The notes beneath the pieces are model-generated. The model ran no database searches and was not told where the DNA came from. It saw only the letters and a list, made by a program, of their open reading frames with translations. A stretch of 64,000 bases of DNA from JANWXR01 sp964608265 (GTDB lineage: Bacteria > Chloroflexota > Anaerolineae > Anaerolineales > UBA6663), in assembly GCA_964608265.1 (NCBI GenBank), contig CAZSNP010000003.1, positions 62,001-126,000 on the forward strand, read 5' to 3'. Numbering within the stretch: position 1 is the stretch's first letter; every line of letters begins with the position of its first letter. The position numbers were made by a program, and so were the translations under genes. This document shows positions 1 through 8,727 of the stretch, one piece after another.

Positions 1-777
1 TTCAGCGCCGGGTCGTTCGTGCGCTTCAGCTCGAACACGGCCATCAGCCGCGAAACGCCCGCCGTGCCCGAGGAGGTGCGCTTCAAGCTGGAGGCCGGCC
101 GGCTGCGGCTGAGCCTGTTCGGGCACTTGTTCGCGGTGCAGACGCCGCTCGGCCTGATTCAGCTCGACGGCTTCGGCGACATCAGCTATAAGATCGGCGC
201 CAGCCCGCAGGTGAGCGACGACGCGCTCAGTTTCAATTGCTACGCCGGGCCGTGCCTGTTTCAGAGCGATGTCGCCGCCGCCTATGTGCAACTCAACAGC
301 CTGGAAGGGGTGCTGGTCGAGGAAGGCGGGCAGTCTCTCACGCGCCTCACGCTGAGCGAACTCGATCTGCGCCAGTTCATCCTCGATAACCCGGGCAGCG
401 TGAGCCTGATTGCGACACTGACGGCCCAACCCACCGCCACGAGCTCGCCCACCCCAACCTCAACCGTCACCCGCACGCCGACCTTTACCTTCACCCCATC
501 TTCCACCCCGTTACCGTGGACTTCGACGCCCACGGCCTCCGCCACCCGCCGGCCGACGCGGGTCGTTACGTTCGTACCCGCGAGCACCGGCACGATCACC
601 GCGACAGCCACCGAAACCGAAACACCCACGCCGGAATCCGGCGGCGGCGGCGGCGAACCGCCCCCAGCCACGAGCACGTCGCCGCCCACGCCGGTGCCCC
701 CGACAAACACACCGGTGCCGCCCACCAACACGCCCGAGCCAACGATCACCCCCGGCCCGTCGAAGACGCCGGGCTAA
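1..777 (+). CDS. Secreted FecR-like protein with Thr/Pro-rich tail, 5'-truncated
   Basis: The frame is open from base 1, so the N-terminus lies outside the window; 258 residues remain. Residues about 1-140 resemble a FecR-type beta domain: a membrane-effector protein module with motifs such as LRLSLFGHLFAVQTPLG and a late alpha-helical end. From about residue 145 the chain becomes a low-complexity Thr/Pro/Ser tail (TPTST, PPTNTPVPPTNTPEP), ending TPG. Such tails are common in cell-surface proteins of Chloroflexota and suggest an extracytoplasmic, stalk-like region. No catalytic motif is visible. The gene precedes uvrC by 41 bp but uvrC has its own -10 element, so they need not be cotranscribed. 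Function unknown. Confidence 0.7.
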   Translation, partial: FSAGSFVRFSSNTAISRETPAVPEEVRFKLEAGRLRLSLFGHLFAVQTPLGLIQLDGFGDISYKIGASPQVSDDALSFNCYAGPCLFQSDVAAAYVQLNSLEGVLVEEGGQSLTRLTLSELDLRQFILDNPGSVSLIATLTAQPTATSSPTPTSTVTRTPTFTFTPSSTPLPWTSTPTASATRRPTRVVTFVPASTGTITATATETETPTPESGGGGGEPPPATSTSPPTPVPPTNTPVPPTNTPEPTITPGPSKTPG

Positions 778-806
778 GCGCCATCAACCGAAGGTCAGGC
801 GGTGGA

Positions 807-812
807 TATAAT
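807..812 (+). promoter_or_regulatory. TATAAT -10 element directly before uvrC (leaderless start)
   Basis: A perfect TATAAT ends only six bases before the uvrC ATG at 819. With normal -10 to start-site spacing, transcription would begin at or next to the A of ATG, and no Shine-Dalgarno sequence fits between. No convincing -35 is visible. Confidence 0.5.
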
Positions 813-818
813 TCACCC

Positions 819-2714
819 ATGCCGCTGACCGACCTCATTCAACAAAAACTCGAGACCCTGCCGACGAAGCCCGGCTGTTACCTGTACCTGAACAGCGAAG
901 GCAGGATCATCTACGTCGGCAAGGCCGTCAACCTGCGCAGCCGCGTGCGCTCGTACTTCCACGAGTCAGTCGAGTCGACCAGGACGCGCGAACTCGTCAA
1001 GCACATCGCCGACCTCGAATACATCATCGTCGGGTCGGAACTCGAAGCGCTCATCCTCGAGATGACGCTAATAAAAAAGCACCGGCCCAAATACAACATC
1101 CGCCTCAAGGATGACAAACGCTATCCGTACATCAAAATCCACTGGGCCGACCCGTTCCCCAAGGTCACCGTCACCCGGCAAATGAATAAGGACGGCGCGA
1201 AGTACTTTGGCCCTTACACCAGCGTGTGGGCGGTGCATCAAACGCTCGACGTGCTGCGGAGGATTTTTCCCTACCTCACCTGCGACCGCGTCATCACCGG
1301 CGCCGACCCGCGTGCCTGTCTGTACGCCGATATCAAACTGTGCCTGGCCCCGTGCGTCGGCGCGGTGAACAAAGATGAGTACCGGGCGATGATGGACGAC
1401 CTGGCCAGGTTTCTGCGCGGGCACACCGAGCCGGTGGTCGCCCGTTTGCGCGAGAATATGCAGCGCGCTTCGGAGGAGCTGCGGTACGAGAAAGCGGCCG
1501 CCATCCGTGATCAACTCATCGCCATCGATCGCGTGGTCGAAAAACAAAAGGTCATCACCGCCGAGCGGATGGACACCGACGTCATCGCCTTCGCCCGCGA
1601 CGACCGCAACGCCTGCGTCCAGGTCTTCTTCGTGCGGGCGGGCAAGCTGATCGGGCGCGAGTATTTTGTGCTGGAGGGGATCGAGGAGGCCAGCAATGAC
1701 GAAGTCGTGACGCAGTTCGTCAAGCAGTTCTATGACGAAGCGGCCTACGTGCCGGAGGAGGTGCTGCTGCCCGAGACGCCGGTCGAGACCGCCGAGGCCG
1801 AGATCATCGGCCGGTGGCTGCGCGACAAACGTGGCGGGCAGAAGGTGATGCTGACGGTGCCGCGCCGGGGCGTGAAGCACGACCTGGTGCAGATGGCGGC
1901 CGAGAACGCCGCCGACACGCTGGCCGCACTCAAGGCCCAGTGGGAGGCCGACACCAACCGGCAGACGCAAGCGCTCGCCGAGCTGCAATCCGCCCTCAAC
2001 CTGCCGCGCCCGCCCAACCGCATTGAATGCTTCGACATCTCGAACACGCAGGGCGCCGCCGCGGTGGCCAGCATGGTGGTCTTCGAACAGGGCACCCCCA
2101 AGAAGGCGCACTATCGCCATTTCAATATCAAGACGGTCGAAGGGCCGGATGATTTTGCCTCGATGAAGGAGGCCCTGACGCGGCGCTTTCGACGCTGGCA
2201 GGAGGCGCAGGGGAGGGAGGAAGCCGGCGGAAGCGAAGGCAAAGCGATCGCGCCGGTCGGCCGCAAGCCGGATGAAAGCTTTTCGCGGTTGCCCGATTTG
2301 CTGTTGATTGATGGCGGCAAGGGGCAGTTGGGCGTGGCGGTCGAGGTGCTCAGCGAGTACGGCCTGTTCGAGGCGGTGCCGGTGCGGTCGCTGGCCAAGC
2401 AGCACGAGGAGATCTTTCAACCGGGCGACGGACATCCCACGCTGCTGCCGCGCCGCTCGCAGGCGCTGTTCCTCGTGCAACGCGTGCGCGACGAGGCGCA
2501 TCGCTTCGGCCTCGACCATCATCGAGCGCGGCGCAGCAAGATCGGCATCGCCTCGCAACTCGACTCGATCCCCGGCATCGGCCCGACGCGGCGCAAGGCG
2601 CTGCTGCGCCAGTTCGGCTCGCTCGAGGGCATTCGCGCCGCCAGCGCCGCAGAACTGGCGCGCGTGAAGGGCATGACGCGCGAGGCGGCGGAGGCCATCA
2701 AGGCGAATTTGTGA
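819..2714 (+). CDS. uvrC: UvrABC system protein C (excinuclease subunit)
   Basis: Makes both incisions flanking bulky DNA lesions in nucleotide excision repair, working with UvrB. The 631-residue protein has the usual order: N-terminal GIY-YIG nuclease (about 14-92, with GCYLYL and IIYVGKAVNLRSR), a UVR motif that contacts UvrB (about 205-240), the RNase H-like C-terminal nuclease with ECFDISNTQG and LLLIDGGKGQLG carrying acidic residues, the EAHRF/HHR segment, and paired helix-hairpin-helix motifs at the end (SIPGIGPTRRKALL). Start chosen at the ATG giving MPLTDL; the frame is open upstream but that part reads as antisense-like Arg/His-rich noise. Length is normal for the family. Confidence 0.97.
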   Translation: MPLTDLIQQKLETLPTKPGCYLYLNSEGRIIYVGKAVNLRSRVRSYFHESVESTRTRELVKHIADLEYIIVGSELEALILEMTLIKKHRPKYNIRLKDDKRYPYIKIHWADPFPKVTVTRQMNKDGAKYFGPYTSVWAVHQTLDVLRRIFPYLTCDRVITGADPRACLYADIKLCLAPCVGAVNKDEYRAMMDDLARFLRGHTEPVVARLRENMQRASEELRYEKAAAIRDQLIAIDRVVEKQKVITAERMDTDVIAFARDDRNACVQVFFVRAGKLIGREYFVLEGIEEASNDEVVTQFVKQFYDEAAYVPEEVLLPETPVETAEAEIIGRWLRDKRGGQKVMLTVPRRGVKHDLVQMAAENAADTLAALKAQWEADTNRQTQALAELQSALNLPRPPNRIECFDISNTQGAAAVASMVVFEQGTPKKAHYRHFNIKTVEGPDDFASMKEALTRRFRRWQEAQGREEAGGSEGKAIAPVGRKPDESFSRLPDLLLIDGGKGQLGVAVEVLSEYGLFEAVPVRSLAKQHEEIFQPGDGHPTLLPRRSQALFLVQRVRDEAHRFGLDHHRARRSKIGIASQLDSIPGIGPTRRKALLRQFGSLEGIRAASAAELARVKGMTREAAEAIKANL

Positions 2715-2751
2715 TGGAGTGATTTGGCGATTGGGTGACCGGGGGAGTCTC
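2712..2751 (+). repeat. Octamer-word repeat, single arm
   Basis: Four successive 8-nt words of the form YGAYNNRG (TGATGGAG, TGATTTGG, CGATTGGG, TGACCGGG) overlap the uvrC stop codon and fill the spacer to the next gene. It resembles the heptamer-word hairpins elsewhere in the window but has an 8-nt step and no clear inverted arm. Confidence 0.4.
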
Positions 2752-2766
2752 AAACTTGGAGGAGAA

Positions 2767-3708
<942 letters not shown>

Positions 3709-3725
3709 GGCGCCGGGGCGCGACC

Positions 3726-4080
3726 TCACGCCCGGAGGTGGGCGAGCAGATGGTGGGTGATCGGCGCGGGCAAATCCTCGGCCAGCCAGTGGGAGGCCCG
3801 GCAGAACCGAATCAGCCGCCCGCATCCGAGCCGGTGCACGTTCTCTTCGGCCAGTTCGATGCGCAGGGCGAAATCACACTCCCCCCAAAGAATCACCGTT
3901 GGCGCGGCGATGCGTTTCAACCAGCGCCGGCGTTCCTCCGGCTCGAACATGCATCGCCTTCCGCAACATTGCGAAGTTACGCTGGCTCAGCATCCAACCG
4001 AGCAGCAGCGGCGATGGCAGCCGGCAGTTTCAGGTTGGGCAGGGCGAAGGAGTGAAAGCCAATGGCCGTCATCAACAAAC
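3726..4080 (-). pseudogene. Decayed alpha/beta hydrolase (epoxide hydrolase/dehalogenase-like)
   Basis: Read on the minus strand, three consecutive frames give fragments that join into the C-terminal half of an alpha/beta hydrolase: first LMTAIGFHSFALPNLKLP, then in another frame LPSPLLLGWMLSQRNFAML, then after a second shift MFEPEERRRWLKRIAAPTVI followed by LWGE and a C-terminal histidine context (ASHWLAEDLP). In this family the WGE segment precedes the acidic residue and SHW carries the catalytic His. The nucleophile half is missing. At least two frameshifts plus 5' loss make a working product unlikely. It sits antisense to nothing else between two plus-strand genes. Confidence 0.6.
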
Positions 4081-4108
4081 CTTATCGCGTTTACCTGAGT
4101 CGCTCCGG

Positions 4109-4114
4109 TATAAT
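4109..4114 (+). promoter_or_regulatory. TATAAT -10-like element
   Basis: TATAAT followed by CCGCGC lies 57 bp before the start of the downstream membrane-protein gene. The same word followed by C/G-rich bases recurs before four other genes of the window. No good -35 is seen. Confidence 0.35.
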
Positions 4115-4171
4115 CCGCGCGCGGCCAAACCGGCCCGGTTTGTTCTTTGCCGCCAAACCCGGAGACTGACA

Positions 4172-4660
4172 ATGGAACAGCTTTATCCGTATGTGGTGAC
4201 GGTGCATTCCGTGTTGCGCTGGGTAGTCCTCATCGCCGGCCTGGCTGCGGCGGGCAAGGCGCTCGCCGGCTGGTTGGGCAAACACCCCTGGGTGAAACTT
4301 GACGACCAGTTGGGTATGTTCATGACCGTCAACATGGACGTGCAATTGGTGGTCGGGTTGCTGTTGTACTTCGTCTTCAGCCCGCTCACGCGGGCCGGCT
4401 TTACCAATTTCGCGACTGCCATGAGCGACCCGGCGTTGCGGTTCTTCCTGGTCGAGCATCTATCGGTGATGCTGGTCGCAGTTGTGCTGACCCACGTGGG
4501 CCGGGCGCTCTCGCGCCGGGCAGCGGGAGAGGTGACCAAACACCAGCGCGCCGCAATCTTTTACACGCTGGCGATGCTGGCCGTCCTCATCTCGATCCCG
4601 TGGCCATTTCAGGTGTTCGGGCGCCCGCTGAATCCGTTTCATCTCTTCTTCGGCGGCTAA
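4172..4660 (+). CDS. Four-helix integral membrane protein, unknown function
   Basis: A 162-residue protein with four predicted transmembrane helices (about 10-30, 47-68, 92-112 and 125-145). Helix-associated histidines (VHSVLRWVV, FLVEHLSVML, LTHVGRALS) could in principle ligate haem, as in small b-type cytochromes, but this is a guess from spacing only. The start at 4172 gives MEQLYPYVVTVHSVLRW; the frame is open upstream but that part lacks membrane character. No signal peptide and no soluble domain. The gene stands alone between a decayed hydrolase and another membrane-protein gene. Confidence 0.75.
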   Translation: MEQLYPYVVTVHSVLRWVVLIAGLAAAGKALAGWLGKHPWVKLDDQLGMFMTVNMDVQLVVGLLLYFVFSPLTRAGFTNFATAMSDPALRFFLVEHLSVMLVAVVLTHVGRALSRRAAGEVTKHQRAAIFYTLAMLAVLISIPWPFQVFGRPLNPFHLFFGG

Positions 4661-4867
4661 AGGTTAGCTGTGGACTCTGCGGGCACATTTGAAAGGCCGG
4701 ACTTCAGGAAAATTCTGCCGGTCTTCGTCACTGTGCTGAACGATCCGCTCATCATCCCGTAGATGCCGGTGTCTGCCCCGTCCTCCTCGGGGCCGAGGCG
4801 GCCACCCTCGGCGCACCGGGCGGCTCCGATCGCAGACATAAACGCCGCTGGTTGAAAATTCGCCCGT

Positions 4868-5716
4868 ATGCGAGACGGTATGCTCCGGGGACGGACGGGC
4901 AAGGATGCCGCAGAAAGAAAACGACCGGTGAACTCGGCACAACCCTGGTGGGCGCGGCCCGTGTTGATCTTCGCCGCCATCATCCTGGCGACGCTCGCCT
5001 TAACGGCCCTGCCCTCGCCGTGGGGCGGCTGGGCCCGCGACGGTTGCGAGACTTTCAATTGCTATTGTGAGCCGTACAACGCTGGATTTATCGCGCAGTA
5101 CATCAGCACGTATTCGAACCTGGCCTTTGTGTTGGCGGGCCTGCTGGTATTGTTCGTGCCGCCCGCCACCCGCTACGCGCGCGTGTATGGGGGCGCGGCG
5201 ATTGCCATCGGCTTCGGCTCGTTCTTTTATCACGCCTCGCTCACGCGCGTGGGCGAGTGGTTCGACCTGGTCGGCGTGTATGCGTTGAGCAGCCTGCTGC
5301 TGCTGTACAACCTCGCCCGCCTCCGGCCCATTTCGAGCCGCGCCTTCGCGTTGGCCTTCCTGGGCATCGTGGCCGCCGGCGGCGTGCAGATGATCGCGGC
5401 GCGGGATTGGCAGCAACTGGTGTTCGGGGGATTGATCGCCGGCGCGCTCGTGCTCGAAGCCGCGAACTGGACTCGCGGCCGCCCGAAAGCGCAGGCGCGT
5501 TTTCTTGCGGCGGGGATGGGCTGTTTCGCCGTCGGGGCGGCGCTGTGGTTTGTCCCGTGCCTGCCCGGTCTGCCCCTCCCCGCGCACGCGCTGTGGCACA
5601 GCCTCGCGGCCACCGCCTCCGGGTTGATGTTCGCGTACTACCGCTCGGAAGAGATCGCCGGGACCTTGGCGATCACGCGGACGGCGAAGGCCCCGGTCCG
5701 CCACAGGCGCGATTGA
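4868..5716 (+). CDS. Ceramidase-like (CREST superfamily) membrane protein
   Basis: A 282-residue protein with about seven transmembrane helices. It carries signature features of the alkaline ceramidase/CREST superfamily of membrane hydrolases: CEPYNAGFIAQYISTYSNLA near the N-terminus, then GFGSFFYHASL with the Ser and His of the metal site plus GEWFDLVGVY with the Asp, and a late LWHSLAATASG with the second His. The family hydrolyses amide or related bonds in membrane lipids; the bacterial substrate is unknown. The start is uncertain: ATG at 4868 is the longest option, while GTG at 4928 (NSAQPWWARP) is nearer the first helix and has a purine-rich stretch upstream. Confidence 0.75.
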   Translation: MRDGMLRGRTGKDAAERKRPVNSAQPWWARPVLIFAAIILATLALTALPSPWGGWARDGCETFNCYCEPYNAGFIAQYISTYSNLAFVLAGLLVLFVPPATRYARVYGGAAIAIGFGSFFYHASLTRVGEWFDLVGVYALSSLLLLYNLARLRPISSRAFALAFLGIVAAGGVQMIAARDWQQLVFGGLIAGALVLEAANWTRGRPKAQARFLAAGMGCFAVGAALWFVPCLPGLPLPAHALWHSLAATASGLMFAYYRSEEIAGTLAITRTAKAPVRHRRD

Positions 5717-5725
5717 TCCTCGACT

Positions 5726-6973
5726 TCAGCGGGTGCGGCGGGAGAGGACGAAGACGGCGACCACTGCCAGCGCGACCACCACACCGCCCGCGCCCAGCGC
5801 TCCGGCGATGATCCACGCCCAGGGCACTTGCACCGTACCGTCCACCGCGACGGCATCCACCACGCCGGGCGCGGCGGTCTGTATCGGCCCCGGCACGTTG
5901 ACGCTCACCGAGGGCGGTGGCGGAGTGCCGCAGATGCTGGCGTACTCGGCCAACGGGTCGCGGGTCGAGAGATCATGCACATTCGAGACCGCCGGCAACG
6001 CGGCGTTGTAGCGGAACGTCGGGTCAATCGTCATCTCCTCCGGTGAAATCTCCGTGTACATCCGGGTGAGGTATGGGTAGCGGCTGAGCAACGCCTGCAA
6101 ATCCCGATCCGTCGCCGTGAGCGCGCTGGTCGGCCCGGCGTACTCGGTGATGAAGCCCAGCCCGTTTACCGAGTCGATTTTCTGCTGGCGCAGGCCGAAG
6201 TAATTGCTGCCGCCGAAGGGGAAGAACTGGATCTCGTCGTCGGTGATTTCGAGCCTGGCGTAGTTGTCCGACTCGTATTGTGTGTCGCCGAGCAGCCACA
6301 CCAGCACGCCCATGTTCGGGTTGGCGGCCACGGCCGTCAGCCGTAGCGGGATCATCGGTCGATCCGATACGTAACTCATCTTCACCGGCTCGATGTCTTG
6401 CACGCCCTGGCCGGGGCGCAGCTTCATCGCCAGAAACAGCATCTGCTCGCGCACGTACACCTGCACCAGCGGCTCCTGCTCGGGTGTGATTTGATAGCCG
6501 TTATCCTTCAGCCAGCTGATGAGGGCCTGGGGATCAGCGGAGCCGATCACGTCGAAGCCGTACGGGCCGACCTCCCCCGACGAGAACACCGTCACACCGC
6601 CGCCGGCCGAATCGACGCTGGCCGCCAGCGGAATCGGGCACCACTCCGGTAGCGGCGGGCCGATGTACTGCGGCGCTGTCAGCGCGTCCAGCTCCGTGAA
6701 CATCTCGACCGGGGCCACGTCCACCTCGGGCACCGACGGCACCGGCACCACCCAGGCGAATTCTGCATCCGGCCCGGTGTAGTTGATCTGCACATACGCG
6801 CTGAGGGCGTTGCCGGCTTGCGTGAAGATGATGCGCTCAACCTGCTGGTTGATGGGCGCATTCGTGCAAAAGAATCCGCCGCAAGCCAGGGCGGTGGTGT
6901 GCGCGAACGTCGTCAGCCCGAGCAGGCAAGCGGCGAGCAAGCGCGGGAGCCACGGTGTCAGGCGAGGGTTCAT
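5726..6973 (-). CDS. DUF2330 secreted, membrane-anchored protein
   Basis: A 415-residue protein with a signal peptide (LLAACLLGLTTFAHTTALA, cleavage before CGGFFC) and a C-terminal transmembrane helix with a basic stop (about 385-410, ending LSRRTR). The central region matches the DUF2330 family in its opening CGGFFC, the AYVQINYTGPDAEFAWVVPV strand and the LISWLKDNGY segment. It is therefore probably displayed outside the cell. Paired cysteines near the mature N-terminus and CG at about 350 may form disulphides or anchor a lipid. The biochemical role of the family is not known. It converges with the ceramidase-like gene (9 bp apart). Confidence 0.85.
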   Translation of the reverse strand: MNPRLTPWLPRLLAACLLGLTTFAHTTALACGGFFCTNAPINQQVERIIFTQAGNALSAYVQINYTGPDAEFAWVVPVPSVPEVDVAPVEMFTELDALTAPQYIGPPLPEWCPIPLAASVDSAGGGVTVFSSGEVGPYGFDVIGSADPQALISWLKDNGYQITPEQEPLVQVYVREQMLFLAMKLRPGQGVQDIEPVKMSYVSDRPMIPLRLTAVAANPNMGVLVWLLGDTQYESDNYARLEITDDEIQFFPFGGSNYFGLRQQKIDSVNGLGFITEYAGPTSALTATDRDLQALLSRYPYLTRMYTEISPEEMTIDPTFRYNAALPAVSNVHDLSTRDPLAEYASICGTPPPPSVSVNVPGPIQTAAPGVVDAVAVDGTVQVPWAWIIAGALGAGGVVVALAVVAVFVLSRRTR

Positions 6974-7118
6974 ATCGGCCTCCGGTTGTGGTGAGATGAG
7001 GATAACAAGTTGACGCAGCCTCGCCGGCCCGCGTTCCGTCTCATCCGGGCCTTACGACGTTGCGTCCGGATTTTGCGGGCGGACCGACCAACGATGGGCC
7101 GCGCCGCGGTGGCTGCCT

Positions 7119-8552
7119 TTAGCGACGGCGATAGCCGCCGCGCCGCCTCCCGCCTCCACCCCGCCGCGGTTCAGCGGTTTTCCGCGCCGGTTTTTCGCCC
7201 GTAGGTTGCGCGACCGGGGCGTGAAGTTGCTGCTGATAGTAATCGTCCAGCAGCATGGCGATGAGGGCGGACTCATCCTCGTTTTCGGCAAGCGCGCGGA
7301 CCAGCGGCACAAAACGCCGGCTGCGCTCGGTCTGCAATTTGTCGCGCTCGCGCAGGCGCGCCTCGAGCAGCGACGTCAACCGCTCGGCGACCACCGCGGC
7401 CACATCCGCATCGCTCGGCAAGGGCCGCTCCTGCAGGTCGATGGCGTAGCGCTTGCCGATGCGGTCGAGGGCCATCTTCTCCACCACACTCACCAGCGAA
7501 ATCGCTACGCCGGGCGCGCCGGCCCGCCCCGTGCGCCCCGCGCGGTGGATGTAGCTCTCGGCGTCGTCCGGCGGCTCATACTGAATCACATGCGAAAGGT
7601 CGGGGATGTCGAGGCCGCGCGCGGCCACGTCGGTTGCCACGAGAAATCGCAACGTGCCGCGCCGCACGCGCTCGAGCACCTGCTCGCGCTGGGACTGCGC
7701 CAGGTCGGCGCTCAACTCATCCGCGTCGTAGCCGAAGCGTTGCAACACGACGGTGACGTAGTGCACCCTGGCCTTGGTGTTGCAGAAGATGATGCTCGAG
7801 GTCGGGTTCTCGATCTCGATGATCCGCACCAGGCTGCGGTCTTTGTCCATGCCTGGGGTGAGGTAGTACACATGCTCGGTGGTCGTGACGTGCACGGCGT
7901 CGCCGCTGAGCGAGATGAACTCCGGCGCAGGCATGAACTCCTGCGCCACTCGCATGACGTAGCTCGGAAAGGTGGCCGAGAACATGCAGGTGTGCAGCGC
8001 GTGCGCGGGCAGATGGCGCTGTACCTGCTTCATGTCGGGATAGAAGCCCATGCTGAGCATGCGGTCGGCTTCATCGAAGATCAGCAGCTGCAACTGCGCC
8101 AGCGTCAACGTGCGTTTGATGAGGTGATCGAGCACGCGGCCCGGCGTGCCGACGACGATGTGCGCGCCCTGCTTGAGCGCGTCAATCTGCGGGCCGTAGC
8201 CCACGCCGCCGTACACGGCCACCGTGCGGAAGCCGGCGGCGGCGCACAACGTCTCGGCCTCCTGCCACACCTGGCGCGCCAGTTCGCGCGTCGGCACGAG
8301 GACGAGGGCCTGGCAACCGGGTTTGCGCGGATCCAGGCGTTCGAGCATCGGCAGCAGGTACGCGCCGGTCTTGCCGCTGCCGGTGCGGGCCTGGATCATC
8401 ATGTCGCGCCCGGCCAGCAAGTGCGGGATGGCGCGCGCCTGCACGGGCATTAGCGTCGTCCAGCCCGCGCGGCCGGCAGCTTCCTGCAGGCGCTGCGGCA
8501 ATTGCTCGAGGGCGGCATCGGAGAGGGAGGAGATGGTGGAAGGGTCGGTCAA
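7119..8552 (-). CDS. DEAD-box ATP-dependent RNA helicase
   Basis: A 477-residue RNA helicase of the RhlE/CsdA type. All core motifs are present in order: Q-motif region (GWTTLMPVQARAIP), I (ARTGSGKT), Ia (PTRELA), Ib (TPGR), II (DEAD in LIFDEADRML), III (SAT), IV (IIFCNTKA), V (ATDVAARGLDIP) and VI (HRAGRTGRAG). The C-terminus ends in an Arg/Gly-rich basic tail, which in this family binds RNA nonspecifically. Likely roles are ribosome assembly or mRNA remodelling, as for its relatives; the individual target is not deducible. It stands alone, with 175 bp upstream before the terminator of the next gene. Confidence 0.93.
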   Translation of the reverse strand: MTDPSTISSLSDAALEQLPQRLQEAAGRAGWTTLMPVQARAIPHLLAGRDMMIQARTGSGKTGAYLLPMLERLDPRKPGCQALVLVPTRELARQVWQEAETLCAAAGFRTVAVYGGVGYGPQIDALKQGAHIVVGTPGRVLDHLIKRTLTLAQLQLLIFDEADRMLSMGFYPDMKQVQRHLPAHALHTCMFSATFPSYVMRVAQEFMPAPEFISLSGDAVHVTTTEHVYYLTPGMDKDRSLVRIIEIENPTSSIIFCNTKARVHYVTVVLQRFGYDADELSADLAQSQREQVLERVRRGTLRFLVATDVAARGLDIPDLSHVIQYEPPDDAESYIHRAGRTGRAGAPGVAISLVSVVEKMALDRIGKRYAIDLQERPLPSDADVAAVVAERLTSLLEARLRERDKLQTERSRRFVPLVRALAENEDESALIAMLLDDYYQQQLHAPVAQPTGEKPARKTAEPRRGGGGRRRGGYRRR

Positions 8553-8666
8553 GGTGATCTCGGTTGAGGTGAAGTGCCGTCATTATCGCGCATTTTCGAT
8601 TCAGCGCACGGCCCGACCGCGTCGGTCTTGGCCTGACTACTCGCGCGTGCCCGCCATTGTGAGCCA

Positions 8667-8700
8667 AAAGCAATCGCGACCGCCGGAGCAGTCGCGATTG
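8667..8700 (-). terminator. Intrinsic terminator of the metzincin gene
   Basis: Perfect 10-bp stem (CAATCGCGAC / GTCGCGATTG) with a 10-nt loop, followed on the minus strand by CTTTTGG. It lies 28 bp past the stop codon of the secreted protease gene. Confidence 0.75.
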
Positions 8701-8727
8701 TTGGGCGAATAGAAACGGGTGAGGGCG

